The notes below the pieces were generated by a model. That model saw only the letters and a list, made by a program, of their open reading frames with translations, had not been told where the DNA came from and made no database searches. Below are positions 33,675-42,860 of a stretch of 47,987 nt of DNA, piece after piece. A program made the position numbers and the translations under genes. Position 1 is the first letter of the stretch, and the number at the start of each line of letters is the position of its first letter. The DNA lies in NCBI GenBank assembly GCA_031282065.1, contig JAITEL010000086.1:1-47987 (forward strand), given 5' to 3'. Origin of the DNA: Treponema sp. GTDB taxonomy: Bacteria > Spirochaetota > Spirochaetia > Treponematales > Breznakiellaceae.

Positions 33675-33776
33675 TCAAGAGGAAGAACGGAAACCTCCCG
33701 TCCGTATCAAAACGCCGGAGTTCGGCAAAGGTACCCGCATGGTAGGCCGCCTTTGCTCGGCCTGCCGCAGGGGCGC

Positions 33777-35516
33777 TCAGCCCAGGGGCTGCTCGTAGCT
33801 TTTATACAGGAAACGCCGGATCTTTTGCTGGGCGTTCTTTTCAAAAGCCTCCTGCCGCAGGGTAAAGTCACTTATCTTCTTATACCCTGCCAACCCGCGA
33901 TTTACCCGTTCAATCTCTTTCTTCACCACTTCATGCAGGAAGCGCTCATCCAGTTCCTGTCCGGGATAGTCGCTTTCCAGGGCTTCCCTATGGGGGACCA
34001 CCACCGCAAATATCTGCTCTCCCCCGAAATCCTGTTCCTTCCTCCCCAGGATGAGGATCTCCCCTATAACCCGGGAACCTTCAAAATGAGCCTCGATCTC
34101 TTCAGGGTAGACGTTCTTTCCGCCGGAGCTGACGATGAGGTTCTTCTTCCTGCCGTTGATATAGATGAAACCCTGCTCATCCCGGTACCCCAGGTCTCCG
34201 GTCTTGAGATAGCCATCCTGGGTGAATACCTCCGCCGTGGCCTGGGGGTTTTCATAGTAGCCGAGCATGAGAGAGGGGGATTTTACCGCAATCTCGCCGA
34301 TACCTTCCTCGTTTTTATCGATAATTTTCACGTCCGTGTATTTAACCGGCAGCCCCACGGACACGTTGTTCTTATGCCAGGGAGTGCTGACGCTGATAAG
34401 GGGGCTGTTCTCGCTCATCCCGTAGCCGTGCACCATGTTAAAGCCCAGAGAATCAAAGAAGTCCGCGGTCCTTGGACTCAAGGGGCCGCCTCCGGCAACC
34501 ATGATCCGGATCGAGGCAAGGCCCGCCTTCTTACGGATGAACCGAAAGACCCCTTGGCCGAATTGGTAATTGCCCTTCTTCGCCTGGTCCAGGGCGATTT
34601 TCCGTAAACCATCGAGGGGGAAACGCAGAAGAGCGGGGAGTTTCCGGTAGCCCTGATCAATGGCAGCCATCACCTTGTCGTAAAGCAGGGGCACGGCGAT
34701 GAGGAAGGTCCCCCTCGCGTCCCGGATATCATCCACTACCACCTTGCCTACCAGCTTCTCCACGATAATGGTGGCTGCCCCCACTGAAAGTGGGGAGATG
34801 AACGAGCAGGTGGTAGGATAGGTATGGTGCAGGGGTAAGACATTAATGAACACATCCGTCTCATAGGCGCGTAAGGACTGTATGGCTGCGCTGGAATTGG
34901 CAATGATCCCCTTGTGGTGCAGGGTTACCCCTTTGGCAAAGCCGGTGGTCCCAGAGGTAAAGACTATGGATACGGGATCCTGTTCCGCGATATCCTCCAC
35001 CCGGGGCAGGGCCTGGCGGTCTGCATTACGCCCGAATTGCTCATAGGAATGGGACCCCTCACTGCTGAAACAAACCTGGGTATCCAGGGAAATCCCCTGG
35101 GAAAGGAGGGCCTTGGCAAAGGCTTGTTTTCGGGCGGAATAAAAAAAAGCCCTGGCCTTTGTTATGTTCAGGATATTCTTACATTCTGCTTCGGATATGA
35201 GGAAATCAATGGGGACCACCGTAAGGCCGGCAATAGCAGCGCCCAGCCAGACCGCCATCCATTCAGGCCGGTTTTCCGCCCACAGGGCCACCCGGTCGCC
35301 CTTACTCAGGCCCGCGGCAAGGAGGCCCCGGCCTATGCGCCGGCACTCTGCCGCCAGTTTCTTGAAAGACCATGTGGTAAATTCCTGCTGCTTCCCGGAA
35401 CGATAGAAAATGGCGGTCTTATCTTGCCAGCGATCTTCGAGGGCATGCAGCCACCCAATAAAATTCGGATAGGGCATGTCCGGCCAATCCGCAATATATG
35501 CACTGTAATCCAGCAT
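33777..35516 (-). CDS. Acyl-CoA synthetase (AMP-forming, long-chain type)
   Basis: 579 residues of the ANL family. P-loop SIVFTSGTTGFAKG at about 183-196, HGYGMSENSP, TGDLGYRD and GRKKNLIVSSGGKNVYPEEIE are present. The C-terminal catalytic lysine is in NAQQKIRR, where TSSGKIxR is more usual. It activates a fatty or other carboxylic acid as acyl-CoA, probably for lipid synthesis. No Shine-Dalgarno is obvious. It is divergent from the barrel gene at 35618. Confidence 0.9.
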   Translation of the reverse strand: MLDYSAYIADWPDMPYPNFIGWLHALEDRWQDKTAIFYRSGKQQEFTTWSFKKLAAECRRIGRGLLAAGLSKGDRVALWAENRPEWMAVWLGAAIAGLTVVPIDFLISEAECKNILNITKARAFFYSARKQAFAKALLSQGISLDTQVCFSSEGSHSYEQFGRNADRQALPRVEDIAEQDPVSIVFTSGTTGFAKGVTLHHKGIIANSSAAIQSLRAYETDVFINVLPLHHTYPTTCSFISPLSVGAATIIVEKLVGKVVVDDIRDARGTFLIAVPLLYDKVMAAIDQGYRKLPALLRFPLDGLRKIALDQAKKGNYQFGQGVFRFIRKKAGLASIRIMVAGGGPLSPRTADFFDSLGFNMVHGYGMSENSPLISVSTPWHKNNVSVGLPVKYTDVKIIDKNEEGIGEIAVKSPSLMLGYYENPQATAEVFTQDGYLKTGDLGYRDEQGFIYINGRKKNLIVSSGGKNVYPEEIEAHFEGSRVIGEILILGRKEQDFGGEQIFAVVVPHREALESDYPGQELDERFLHEVVKKEIERVNRGLAGYKKISDFTLRQEAFEKNAQQKIRRFLYKSYEQPLG

Positions 35517-35617
35517 AGATACAGTCTAAACACATTCAGATTTTTTGTCGAGCAGGTGTTCCCGGGACTTCAGCTTACTTTACAGGCAATGGGTTATCGT
35601 ATAGACTTCTACCCACG

Positions 35618-36394
35618 ATGATGAGGAAATGGATTTGTCTTTTTTTTACCTTCTCTTTGTGCAGTACTGCTATGGCAGATAAGATCGGGCTTAACCTGGG
35701 CCTCTATGGAGACGGCTTTTATCTGTGGGGTACGGATACGCAGGATTATTTTCTGAGCCCCAGGGTTTCCTATGATCATTCCTTTGGGCTCGTGGATCTG
35801 TATGTCAGAGGGGAGTATACCTTCTGCCTTACCAAGCCCTTTCCCCAGTTTTTCTTTTCAGAAGAAAGAATCGCTGCCCGGCTCCCGGTGACTTCTCTTG
35901 GAGCGCTTCTCTTCACCGTCCAAAACGAAAACGATATCCTCATTAACCCTGAAGAGGATACTGGCGCAGGCAGCGGCACGCTCAAGCCGGAACTCGGTTA
36001 TGGTATGGTTCTCCCGCTGGGGGAGGTTTCCCTGACTGCGGGTTTTCCCTGGACCTATAGTATGTGGGGAGCCGGGGATGTACTTTTCGGCCTTGATGCA
36101 ACAGCGGCCTATACTACCCCGTTCTGGTTAGGCTTCAAGGCTACCGTCAATTTCATCCTCATCCCGGATGCTGCTTGTGACGGTATGGAAGTGGCCATCA
36201 ACTTTTTGCAGGATCAATTTTACGCAGAACTCGCCTTCAAAGCAAAAGAAGCCTTCGGCTATTTTAGCCTGATCCCGGAATTTGATTACTCCTTTAATTT
36301 CTTCACCTTCTGGGTCAGTGTGGAATTCGGAAATCTCGGTTATGGCAAAACCTTGTCTATTGCTCCTACGCTGGGGATAAGCTATCGTTTTTGA
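35618..36394 (+). CDS. Outer-membrane beta-barrel-like protein
   Basis: 258 residues. A signal peptide (RKWICLFFTFSLCSTAMA) is followed by a predominantly beta protein with alternating aromatic strands (GLYGDGFYLWGTDTQDYF) and a terminal aromatic F (LGISYRF), as barrels have. About ten to twelve strands are possible. The start is at tandem ATGs (35618, 35621); no good Shine-Dalgarno. Function unknown. Confidence 0.75.
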   Translation: MMRKWICLFFTFSLCSTAMADKIGLNLGLYGDGFYLWGTDTQDYFLSPRVSYDHSFGLVDLYVRGEYTFCLTKPFPQFFFSEERIAARLPVTSLGALLFTVQNENDILINPEEDTGAGSGTLKPELGYGMVLPLGEVSLTAGFPWTYSMWGAGDVLFGLDATAAYTTPFWLGFKATVNFILIPDAACDGMEVAINFLQDQFYAELAFKAKEAFGYFSLIPEFDYSFNFFTFWVSVEFGNLGYGKTLSIAPTLGISYRF

Positions 36395-36739
36395 CGGCAT
36401 CAGTCCCTAGATGAGCGGTCCCTGGTGATACTGAACGTGAAGGCATCCGGGGTATCCTCACGGGTGAGAGCGCACTTCCTGAATCCCTATCATTGTGGAA
36501 ATCCGACGGGAGCTTTCAGTATTTGACATACTGAGAACGTAACTTTACATTTAAGAAACCAAAGGATTCAATTCCTTTGGTTCGGGAGTCAGTTTCATCC
36601 CAGAGGTCCGTATGAACCGAATTTGAAACTGCCTCAATCGTTTAAAAATTTTCAGTGGAGAGAGATAAAACGCTGAACAATAGGCATCTTGAAACTCCGG
36701 CCTTGGATTTATAAAGATGCCTTCGTACATGGAGAGTTT
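36395..36739. other. Intergenic region with two strong dyads
   Basis: No gene. AACCAAAGGA (36557-36566) and TCCTTTGGTT (36573-36582) form a perfect 10-bp stem with a 6-nt loop. CAGTTTCA (36590-36597) and TGAAACTG (36624-36631) form an 8-bp stem 26 nt apart. Neither has a U tract. They lie upstream of the mini desulforedoxin-like gene. Confidence 0.7.
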
Positions 36740-36883
36740 ATGGAAAAAAATTCGAACTACAAACCGGTATATGCCGAGGAAGACTGCGACGTTTATTGCG
36801 GTATATGCAACAAGACGGTTCGTATCAAAAAGGGAGAGGAGATTCCCCTTTGTTGCGGTAAATTAATGGAAGTTCTTGATTAA
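36740..36883 (+). CDS. Mini desulforedoxin-like metal-binding protein
   Basis: 47 residues from the ATG at 36740 (GGAGAG upstream); a frame opens at 36689 without signals. It has CGIC and LCCGKLM motifs, the desulforedoxin pattern of an N-terminal CxxC and a C-terminal CC that bind one iron or zinc. In desulfoferrodoxin such a domain precedes the superoxide reductase site; here it stands alone. A role in electron transfer or metal handling in an anaerobe is likely. A strong hairpin follows the stop. Confidence 0.8.
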   Translation: MEKNSNYKPVYAEEDCDVYCGICNKTVRIKKGEEIPLCCGKLMEVLD

Positions 36884-36896
36884 GGGCTAAGCCGTG

Positions 36897-36945
36897 CCGG
36901 AGACAAGAGTTGAACTCGTCTCCGGTAAAATGCTCTTTTCTTTAT
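36897..36945 (+). terminator. Terminator after the mini desulforedoxin-like gene
   Basis: CCGGAGAC (36897-36904) pairs with GTCTCCGG (36918-36925); an inner GAGT/ACTC pair extends the stem. Downstream is TAAAATGCTCTTTTCTTT. Confidence 0.7.
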
Positions 36946-37230
36946 AAAGGCCAATCCTTTGGGGTTAATACCCTACACTTTGCTGCGGAAAACCGGGGGC
37001 GTAGGGACAACCCGACAAACCCCTCCTCTGGTGTCTCAGATAAAATAAGACATAATAATATCACATACTAACCAATGAGTTAAGGGAATTGATATCCCTA
37101 TGATACTCCATAAATCAAATATAAACAAATAAAAATGAGTTATACTTGATAAAAACGAATTATTTCTGTTGACATGTCGCGTGTAAGATGATAGAGTAAT
37201 AAAGCTTGTATATCATTCAAGGAGGCTATT
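36946..37230. other. AT-rich intergenic region upstream of the uptake operon
   Basis: No gene seen. The sequence becomes distinctly AT-rich from about 37030 to 37200, unlike its surroundings, and ends with the promoter and Shine-Dalgarno of the next operon. Confidence 0.6.
37169..37197 (+). promoter_or_regulatory. Sigma-70-like promoter of the lipoprotein-TonB receptor operon
   Basis: TTGACA (37169-37174), a 17-nt spacer and TAGAGT (37192-37197). The predicted transcript start, about 37204, lies 27 nt before the ATG at 37231, with AAGGAGG just upstream of that start. Confidence 0.7.
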
Positions 37231-38092
37231 ATGATGATTACAAAGAAAGCTGGAATTTTGTCGTTTTTACCATCCATGCACTTGGATTCTTTTCACCTTC
37301 CCCTATGGGGGGGTATCCTTAATTAGGAACCCCGTTCATTCGGGAGGGGCCTTGCTGGTTACGGCGCTCATGTTTGTGGCGCTGGTATTTACGGGGTGTC
37401 CCACGAATACGGACCCGGAGCCGGATCCCTGGGAAAAAATCGCCGATTGGAGTGAGGAAGGCGACTTTGAGCTGGGAACTGCCACCGCGGATATTGACGG
37501 AACCAACGGACGATATAAGGAAACGCCCCTGGGTAATTTGATTGCCGACGGCATAGCCGAATACGCCCGGTATACATCGGGAGAGCAAGTCGATTTTGCT
37601 TTACATAATGGTCAAGATCTTAAAGTTAATGGGCTTTCAGCAGGCAAACTTACCAACACTGATATTTCCGCTACAATCGGTAACGATACCCTGTATCTGG
37701 TAACCTATACCGGTGGGGAAATAAAAACTCTCATCAATATATTTGTAAGTAGTACTTCAAGCGGAACGTGGAAGGCCAATTGTGTTGTCCTGGTCTCCAA
37801 AGAGGTTAGTTATAGTGTTACCCCTAATAACGATGGACCACCCAGTGCAACAAGTATCAAGGTGAATAACAAGGAACTTGATCCGGCAAAAACGTACTGG
37901 GTTGCGGTTGGTAATTTTATCGGGGCTGCTACTGCGGAGCAGAACCGTTTTCCCGTGGGAACAGATAAAACCGATTTAGGCCCCACCAAACTATCCGAAG
38001 CTGTTGCCCAGTATATCTATGTACAAGGCACCATCAGTCCCCCGGAGGTAAACCGCATTTCAGGAACAGTACCAGAACTATCGACCAATTGA
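37231..38092 (+). CDS. Lipoprotein with 5'-nucleotidase C-terminal-like domain; frame broken at a G7 tract
   Basis: The best initiation site is the ATG at 37231 (AAGGAGG 5 nt upstream), but this frame stops at TAG 37324 after the run of seven G at 37307-37313. With six G it would read without interruption into LLVTALMFVALVFTGC (lipobox FTGC) and the rest of the protein to 38092; a TTG at 37352 with GGAGGGG upstream could give the 246-residue form alone. The mature part matches the 5'-nucleotidase C-terminal domain: ETPLGNLIADGIAEYAR, FALHNGQDLKVNGLSAGK, LVTYTGGEIKTLIN, KTYWVAVGNFI. The metallophosphatase domain is absent, so substrate binding rather than hydrolysis is expected. It is the first gene of the TonB-receptor operon. 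Confidence 0.75.
37307..37313 (+). repeat. Homopolymeric G7 tract in coding sequence
   Basis: Seven G at codons 26-28 of the first lipoprotein gene. Loss of one G or gain of two restores the frame. Such tracts switch surface proteins in pathogenic treponemes and other bacteria. Confidence 0.75.
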
Positions 38093-38180
38093 TACCCCGA
38101 GTACACTAGTAAGGAGGCTGATCAGACAGCCTCCGCTTATACCTGTTTCAAATAAAAACCAGGATATAGAGGAGTAAGGT

Positions 38181-40056
38181 ATGTATACATCATTCTTTGG
38201 AAAACGCCCTGGGTGGCTTAAGGGTATATGTTTCGGCGTTGCATTGCTGACCGCCCTGGCCTTTTCCGCCTGCGAGACCGGCAGCGACCCGGACAACACC
38301 CTGCCTCTGGCCGGGCCCCGTTCCATCCAGATAACGGCAAGGGACAGTACCCTTGTCTTGCAGTGGACCAAGGTCGCCCCCGCCCAGGGGGTGATTCCCT
38401 CCTATGAGGTATACTTTGGGACCATATCCTCTCCAGGAAGCGCGGAAAAATGGGGGGAAGTCCAGTCAAATACCTCCCAGTTGGTAACGGCGACCATTAC
38501 TGGGCTTGAGAATCACCGTACCTACTTACTATGTCTGGGTAAAAGCTATATATGCGGGTTTGGGACAATCGGACTTTAGCCCTACCGAGTATAGTATACC
38601 CATCCCGCCCCCGGCAACTCCCGGGACTTTAACCGTTACTTCTGGGGAGGAGATGCTTGAAGTAACGTGGGCAGCAGTAGAGGACGCCTTTACCTACGAG
38701 GTGTATTACAAAGCAGCCGGTTCCGGTGCGACTCCTCCGCCGGATACAGCGGAAAGTATGCTGACCGTATCCGAACCGGGCGCGGTGATCCTCGGCCTAG
38801 CCAATGATACGGCTTATACGATCTGGGTCAGGGCGCGTAATACCGCCGGGGAGTCCGCCTATTCGCGGAATACCGGCACGCCGCAGGCATCCGCACAAGC
38901 GCCCGCAAAAACCCCTGACAAACCGGCAGTTGTGGCCGGAGACGGCAAACTCACCCTTACCTGGAACCAGGTCCCCGGCGTCCCAGAGTACAAACTCTAC
39001 TACGGAACGAGTGATAATTTTTCCGCGGCAACAGCAGTTGATCGCACAATTCCCGCCAGCGCCCCCACGGTAAGCGCGGAAATCACCGGGCTTACCAATG
39101 GCGTCAAATATTATGTGTGGGTTAAATCGTCAAATTCACCGGGAGAATCATCTTCCCCCAGCCCAAGTGCCGAGGGAACACCCCAGGCAAAGGACCCCAT
39201 CAATTTCAGCAATCTCCAGTTTAGGCTTGGAGAGGCAGCCGCGGAGTACATCTTTGCCCAGGACCTTCCCCCCAGCGTCTTCTTCCCCGAAGGCAGGCCC
39301 AACACCGACCGCCTGACCAGAGTACAGGAAACAGCTTTGGGCAATTTGTTCACCGACGGCGCCGCATGGTATATCAGGAAGACCTACCCCGACGAAAATA
39401 TCGACTTTGTGTTTCTCAACGGCGGCTACATAGACAACGTTCTTCCAAAGGGAACCATTATGGTGGGCAGCATTTCGGGCATAACCCAGCCGGACAGCCG
39501 GAGAGATAAATTCATGCTCCTTACCCTGACCGGCGCGGACTTGAAAAAGTTCTTCAATGACGCCGAAGGCAAAAAGACAGAGATAGAACCCGGTGATGTA
39601 TCCGGGGTCGTGCATACCGGAAGGGGCGGCCCTCACAATACCGGTTTCTTCGGCGTGGTATCAAAAGAGGTGCGGTATACCCTTAGGTACTACAAACCGC
39701 CCGAGCTTCCCGATCCTCCGGAGGAAATAAGTTATGAGGACTCCGAACCTTACTACCATGGCTTTATCGACACGGAGAACGGCCTTACGATCAACGGCGA
39801 GCCCATTGATGACAGCAAAAACTACCGTATCTGTACCACCGATTACCTTGCCACCGGGGAGTATTTTACCCTGTTATACGAGAAAGGGCAAAATAAAAAA
39901 CTTATCGACACCCCCTTCTGGCACGGCGTAGCGGAGTACATCTACGATCAGGGCAGCATCACCCCGAAACTGGACGGCCGTATCAAGGTAGAAGGCGGGG
40001 TTCCGCTTCCTGCTCCCTGGGTTCCCGGTGATTTGACGTACAATCCCACACCCTGA
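38181..40056 (+). CDS. Lipoprotein with FnIII repeats and 5'-nucleotidase C-terminal-like domain; frameshifted
   Basis: Start ATG 38181 with AGAGGAG 6 nt upstream. A lipoprotein signal ends in LAFSAC. Three fibronectin type III-like repeats follow (ending YYVWVKAIYAG, YTIWVRARNTAGES, YYVWVKSSNSPGES), then a 5'-nucleotidase C-terminal-like domain (ETALGNLFTDGAAWYIR, FVFLNGGYIDN, KFMLLTLTGADLKKF, TTDYLATGEYF). No phosphatase domain. The first frame ends at 38579; the continuation is read in another frame from about 38527. The junction ACCTACTTACTATG should be ACCTACTATG, a 4-nt near-duplication at 38524-38531. Without it the protein has about 623 residues. It is followed 7 nt later by the TonB-dependent receptor gene. 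Confidence 0.75.
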
Positions 40057-40063
40057 TGGAAAG

Positions 40064-42163
40064 ATGATGAAATACCGTACCATTCTGGGATTCCTTTTTC
40101 TGGTTGTTCTGGCCGCGGCTGTGGGTGAAGAGGCGGAACCTAAGACCACTGCCGCGGAAGTCCCGGGAGAGGACGACATCTACGTCCTGCCTGAGGCGGA
40201 AGTGAACGCGGAACAAGACACCCCGGAACGTATCACCCGGGAAGAAATGGACCGGGATGGTGCCACGGATCTCTGGGAGGCGGTACAGTACACGCCGGGG
40301 GTGATCCGCTCTGGCGGAGGCAGGCGCAACGATTCCAACTTTTCGGTCCGAGGCTATGGTACCGACAGTGTACCGGTTTACGTTGATGGAATCCTTATGG
40401 CCAATCCCTACCGCGGGGAAGGGGACAGCGCCCGGTTCCTTACCGGGGATATGGAAAGCATTGAGATAGCAAAAGGCTACAGTTCGGAACTCCTGGGGGC
40501 CAATACCCTGGGAGGGGCGATCCTGCTTCGAACCGCCAAACCAAAGGAGCCCCTGGAGCTCTCGCTAAAAACCGGTTTGGGCCTGGACAGTGTTTTCAAT
40601 TACGCCGATTCCACCCATGTTCTTGCGGCGGGAACCAAACAGCCTTTTTTCTATGGAAAGGGGGTGTTTCAGTACCGGGATGTGGATCACTATCGGCTTC
40701 CCGATAGTTTCGAGCCTTCAGCTCAGAATCCCCAGGAAAAGGGAAACCGGCTTTGGTCAGATTCCAAAGACCTTAAGCTCACCTTGACCGGGGGACTCAC
40801 CCCGGCCGCTGATCTGGACATCTGGCTTACCTATGTGTATCAGAACGCGGACAAGGGGCTTTCCCCGCCAGATGTAGGTATCAAAGAGTACGCTATCTGG
40901 GACTGGCCGCTGTGGAACCGCCACAGCCTCTCCTTGAACGGTTCTTGGGGCATTGGCCCGTTTTCCATGAACAGTCTTTTTTATTTTGACAAATACCATA
41001 ACCGACTGGACGAGTATTACAATTATAGGGCCTTTGCAATGGGGATCCACGCTCCCCATTCGGATTATGATGAATATGCCTTGGGCGGCCGCCTCATGGG
41101 GAGTTGGGAAATAAACCCTAGGAATACCCTACAGGCCGCGCTGACCTACAAAAAAGAAGATCACCAGGGACTGAGGGGCAGCATCATTAATGAAGATGAA
41201 CTCACCGAAGAAATGCACGTACACGAAGACACCTGGTCCCTTGGTGCCGAATACACGGTAACTCCCTGGACTCCTCTCACCCTAAAAGCCGGTCTTGGCT
41301 TTGACGCCCTGGTCCCACAAGCATACTGGAACGATGAAAACGAATACAACAAACTCCTGGGTGCGGACTACTTTATTGTGCAGAGCCGGAATATGTTCCT
41401 CTATACCTGGCAGCTCGGCGTCTTTTACCGGATTCCTTGGGGAAACCCGGAAAACCTGAACCATGAACTCCGCTTGACCTATGCCCGGAAGAATCACTTT
41501 CCCACTATGGCCCAGCGTTATTCAACCCGTTTCGGTTCAACCTTGCCCAATCCTCATCTGGGACCTGAGATAGCAAACCATTTTGAATGGGGATACCGAG
41601 GGTACTTAGGTGGGACGGAAGGGCTTTTTGGTCTCACCCTGAACGCCGCCCTCTACTATAGCGTTATGACCGGCAAAATAGTAAGCGTTGAACTGCCCAA
41701 CCCCCACTATCCCAGTGCATCTGTCGAGTATTCCCGGAATCTGGATAGCCTTAGTTTTTGGGGCTTTGAATTGGCCCCAGATGTTACGCTCAGGGATTGG
41801 CTCACGATGGGTTTTGCCTTTTCCCTGAACCATTACCATATTGATCATAGTCAGGATGGTATGAGGGTCCTCAGTTACTATCCCCAGCTTACCCTTAACG
41901 GGTATGCAGTAATAAAGCCCCTTGCTTTTCTTTCGATTATCCCTCGCCTTGAGTATGTGGGTTCCCGGTACGCCGATACCGAAGGAACCGAGTTACTGGA
42001 GGCTTATGTTCTGGCCAGTCTCAAAATCACGAGCTCATGGAGGAACTATGTCTCGATCTCTGCGGCACTTGACAATATCTTTGATACATACTATGAAATA
42101 AGACGCTCTTCCCCCCAAGGAGGCCGGAGTATTACCGTGATGCTGACCGTGCACTATAGATGA
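40064..42163 (+). CDS. TonB-dependent outer-membrane receptor
   Basis: 699 residues. Signal peptide (MKYRTILGFLFLVVLAAAVG), then a TonB-box-like segment (DDIYVLPEAEVNA) and a plug domain at about 50-165 (LWEAVQYTPGVIRSGGGRRND, NFSVRGYGTDSVPVYVDG, IEIAKGYSSELLGANTLGGAI). The 22-strand barrel fills the remainder, ending in aromatic VMLTVHYR. It imports a ligand too large or rare for porins; the ligand is not evident, but the preceding nucleotidase-like lipoproteins make a nucleotide, nucleoside or phosphate compound a guess. ATG 40064 or 40067; GGAAAG precedes. The stop overlaps the tonB start (ATGA). Confidence 0.9.
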   Translation: MMKYRTILGFLFLVVLAAAVGEEAEPKTTAAEVPGEDDIYVLPEAEVNAEQDTPERITREEMDRDGATDLWEAVQYTPGVIRSGGGRRNDSNFSVRGYGTDSVPVYVDGILMANPYRGEGDSARFLTGDMESIEIAKGYSSELLGANTLGGAILLRTAKPKEPLELSLKTGLGLDSVFNYADSTHVLAAGTKQPFFYGKGVFQYRDVDHYRLPDSFEPSAQNPQEKGNRLWSDSKDLKLTLTGGLTPAADLDIWLTYVYQNADKGLSPPDVGIKEYAIWDWPLWNRHSLSLNGSWGIGPFSMNSLFYFDKYHNRLDEYYNYRAFAMGIHAPHSDYDEYALGGRLMGSWEINPRNTLQAALTYKKEDHQGLRGSIINEDELTEEMHVHEDTWSLGAEYTVTPWTPLTLKAGLGFDALVPQAYWNDENEYNKLLGADYFIVQSRNMFLYTWQLGVFYRIPWGNPENLNHELRLTYARKNHFPTMAQRYSTRFGSTLPNPHLGPEIANHFEWGYRGYLGGTEGLFGLTLNAALYYSVMTGKIVSVELPNPHYPSASVEYSRNLDSLSFWGFELAPDVTLRDWLTMGFAFSLNHYHIDHSQDGMRVLSYYPQLTLNGYAVIKPLAFLSIIPRLEYVGSRYADTEGTELLEAYVLASLKITSSWRNYVSISAALDNIFDTYYEIRRSSPQGGRSITVMLTVHYR

Positions 42164-42849
42164 ACAAGCATGCTCTGTTTCCCCTGATGATAGGCGCTTC
42201 GGTATGTTTTCACGGGGGTCTCTTCTTCCTTTCGGTAAACACCGCTGGCCCTCTGGCGCTCCCGGCCGGGAAAGAGCAGGAGGAAACCTTCTCCCTGGTC
42301 AACATTACCCTCATAGAACCCGCAGTCCCGCTTCCTCCTCCCGCTTCCCCGAAACCGCCTCCCCCCCGGTCTCAGGAACCGCTCCCGGTTCCTGAGACCG
42401 GGCCCGCGGAACAGTACCTTGACCAGGCAGAGGAACACGTCGAAGAACCGGGTGAACGAGAGGACAAGGCAGACCTGGCCCTGGGACCCGTGGAAGGTAC
42501 CGGTCATACCGGGACCGGGGAAAGGGCAGCGGAGATGCGGGGAAGAACCACTGCAAACACGGCTCAGAGTGCCGAATACATCAAGCGCAACTACCGCTAC
42601 CTGCAACGGCGGATACGGGATAAACTGGTCTATCCATCTCAAGCCCGGAAAGCAGGCTTGCAGGGAGTAAGCGAGGTGTCCTTTACCATCCACGAAGATG
42701 GCCGGGTCAGTGCCGTAAGCCTGGTGAAAAGCAGCGGCCACTCCATCCTGGACGAAGCCGCTCTGGAGACCATCTATGCCGCAGCCCCCTTCCCACGCCC
42801 TCCAGCCCCGGCCAGGATAGCCATACCCATAGCATTCAGGCTGAGATAG
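42160..42849 (+). CDS. tonB: TonB-family energy transducer
   Basis: 229 residues. An N-terminal signal-anchor (FPLMIGASVCFHGGLFFLSV), a periplasmic Pro/Glu-rich spacer (about 60-125) and the TonB C-terminal domain (YLQRRIRDKLVYPSQARKAGLQGVSEVSFTIHEDGRVSAVSLVKSSGHSILDEAALETI, 145-205; written only as the YPSQARKAGLQG signature). It couples the proton gradient to the receptor encoded directly upstream. ExbB/ExbD are not in the window. The stop is 11 bp from the convergent glmS stop. Confidence 0.92.
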   Translation: MNKHALFPLMIGASVCFHGGLFFLSVNTAGPLALPAGKEQEETFSLVNITLIEPAVPLPPPASPKPPPPRSQEPLPVPETGPAEQYLDQAEEHVEEPGEREDKADLALGPVEGTGHTGTGERAAEMRGRTTANTAQSAEYIKRNYRYLQRRIRDKLVYPSQARKAGLQGVSEVSFTIHEDGRVSAVSLVKSSGHSILDEAALETIYAAAPFPRPPAPARIAIPIAFRLR

Positions 42850-42860
42850 GGCTTCCCCCC

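Noticed and set aside
33474-34607. 377-codon plus-strand frame
   Set aside because: Mostly antisense to the acyl-CoA synthetase gene and to the toxin remnant; no own signals.
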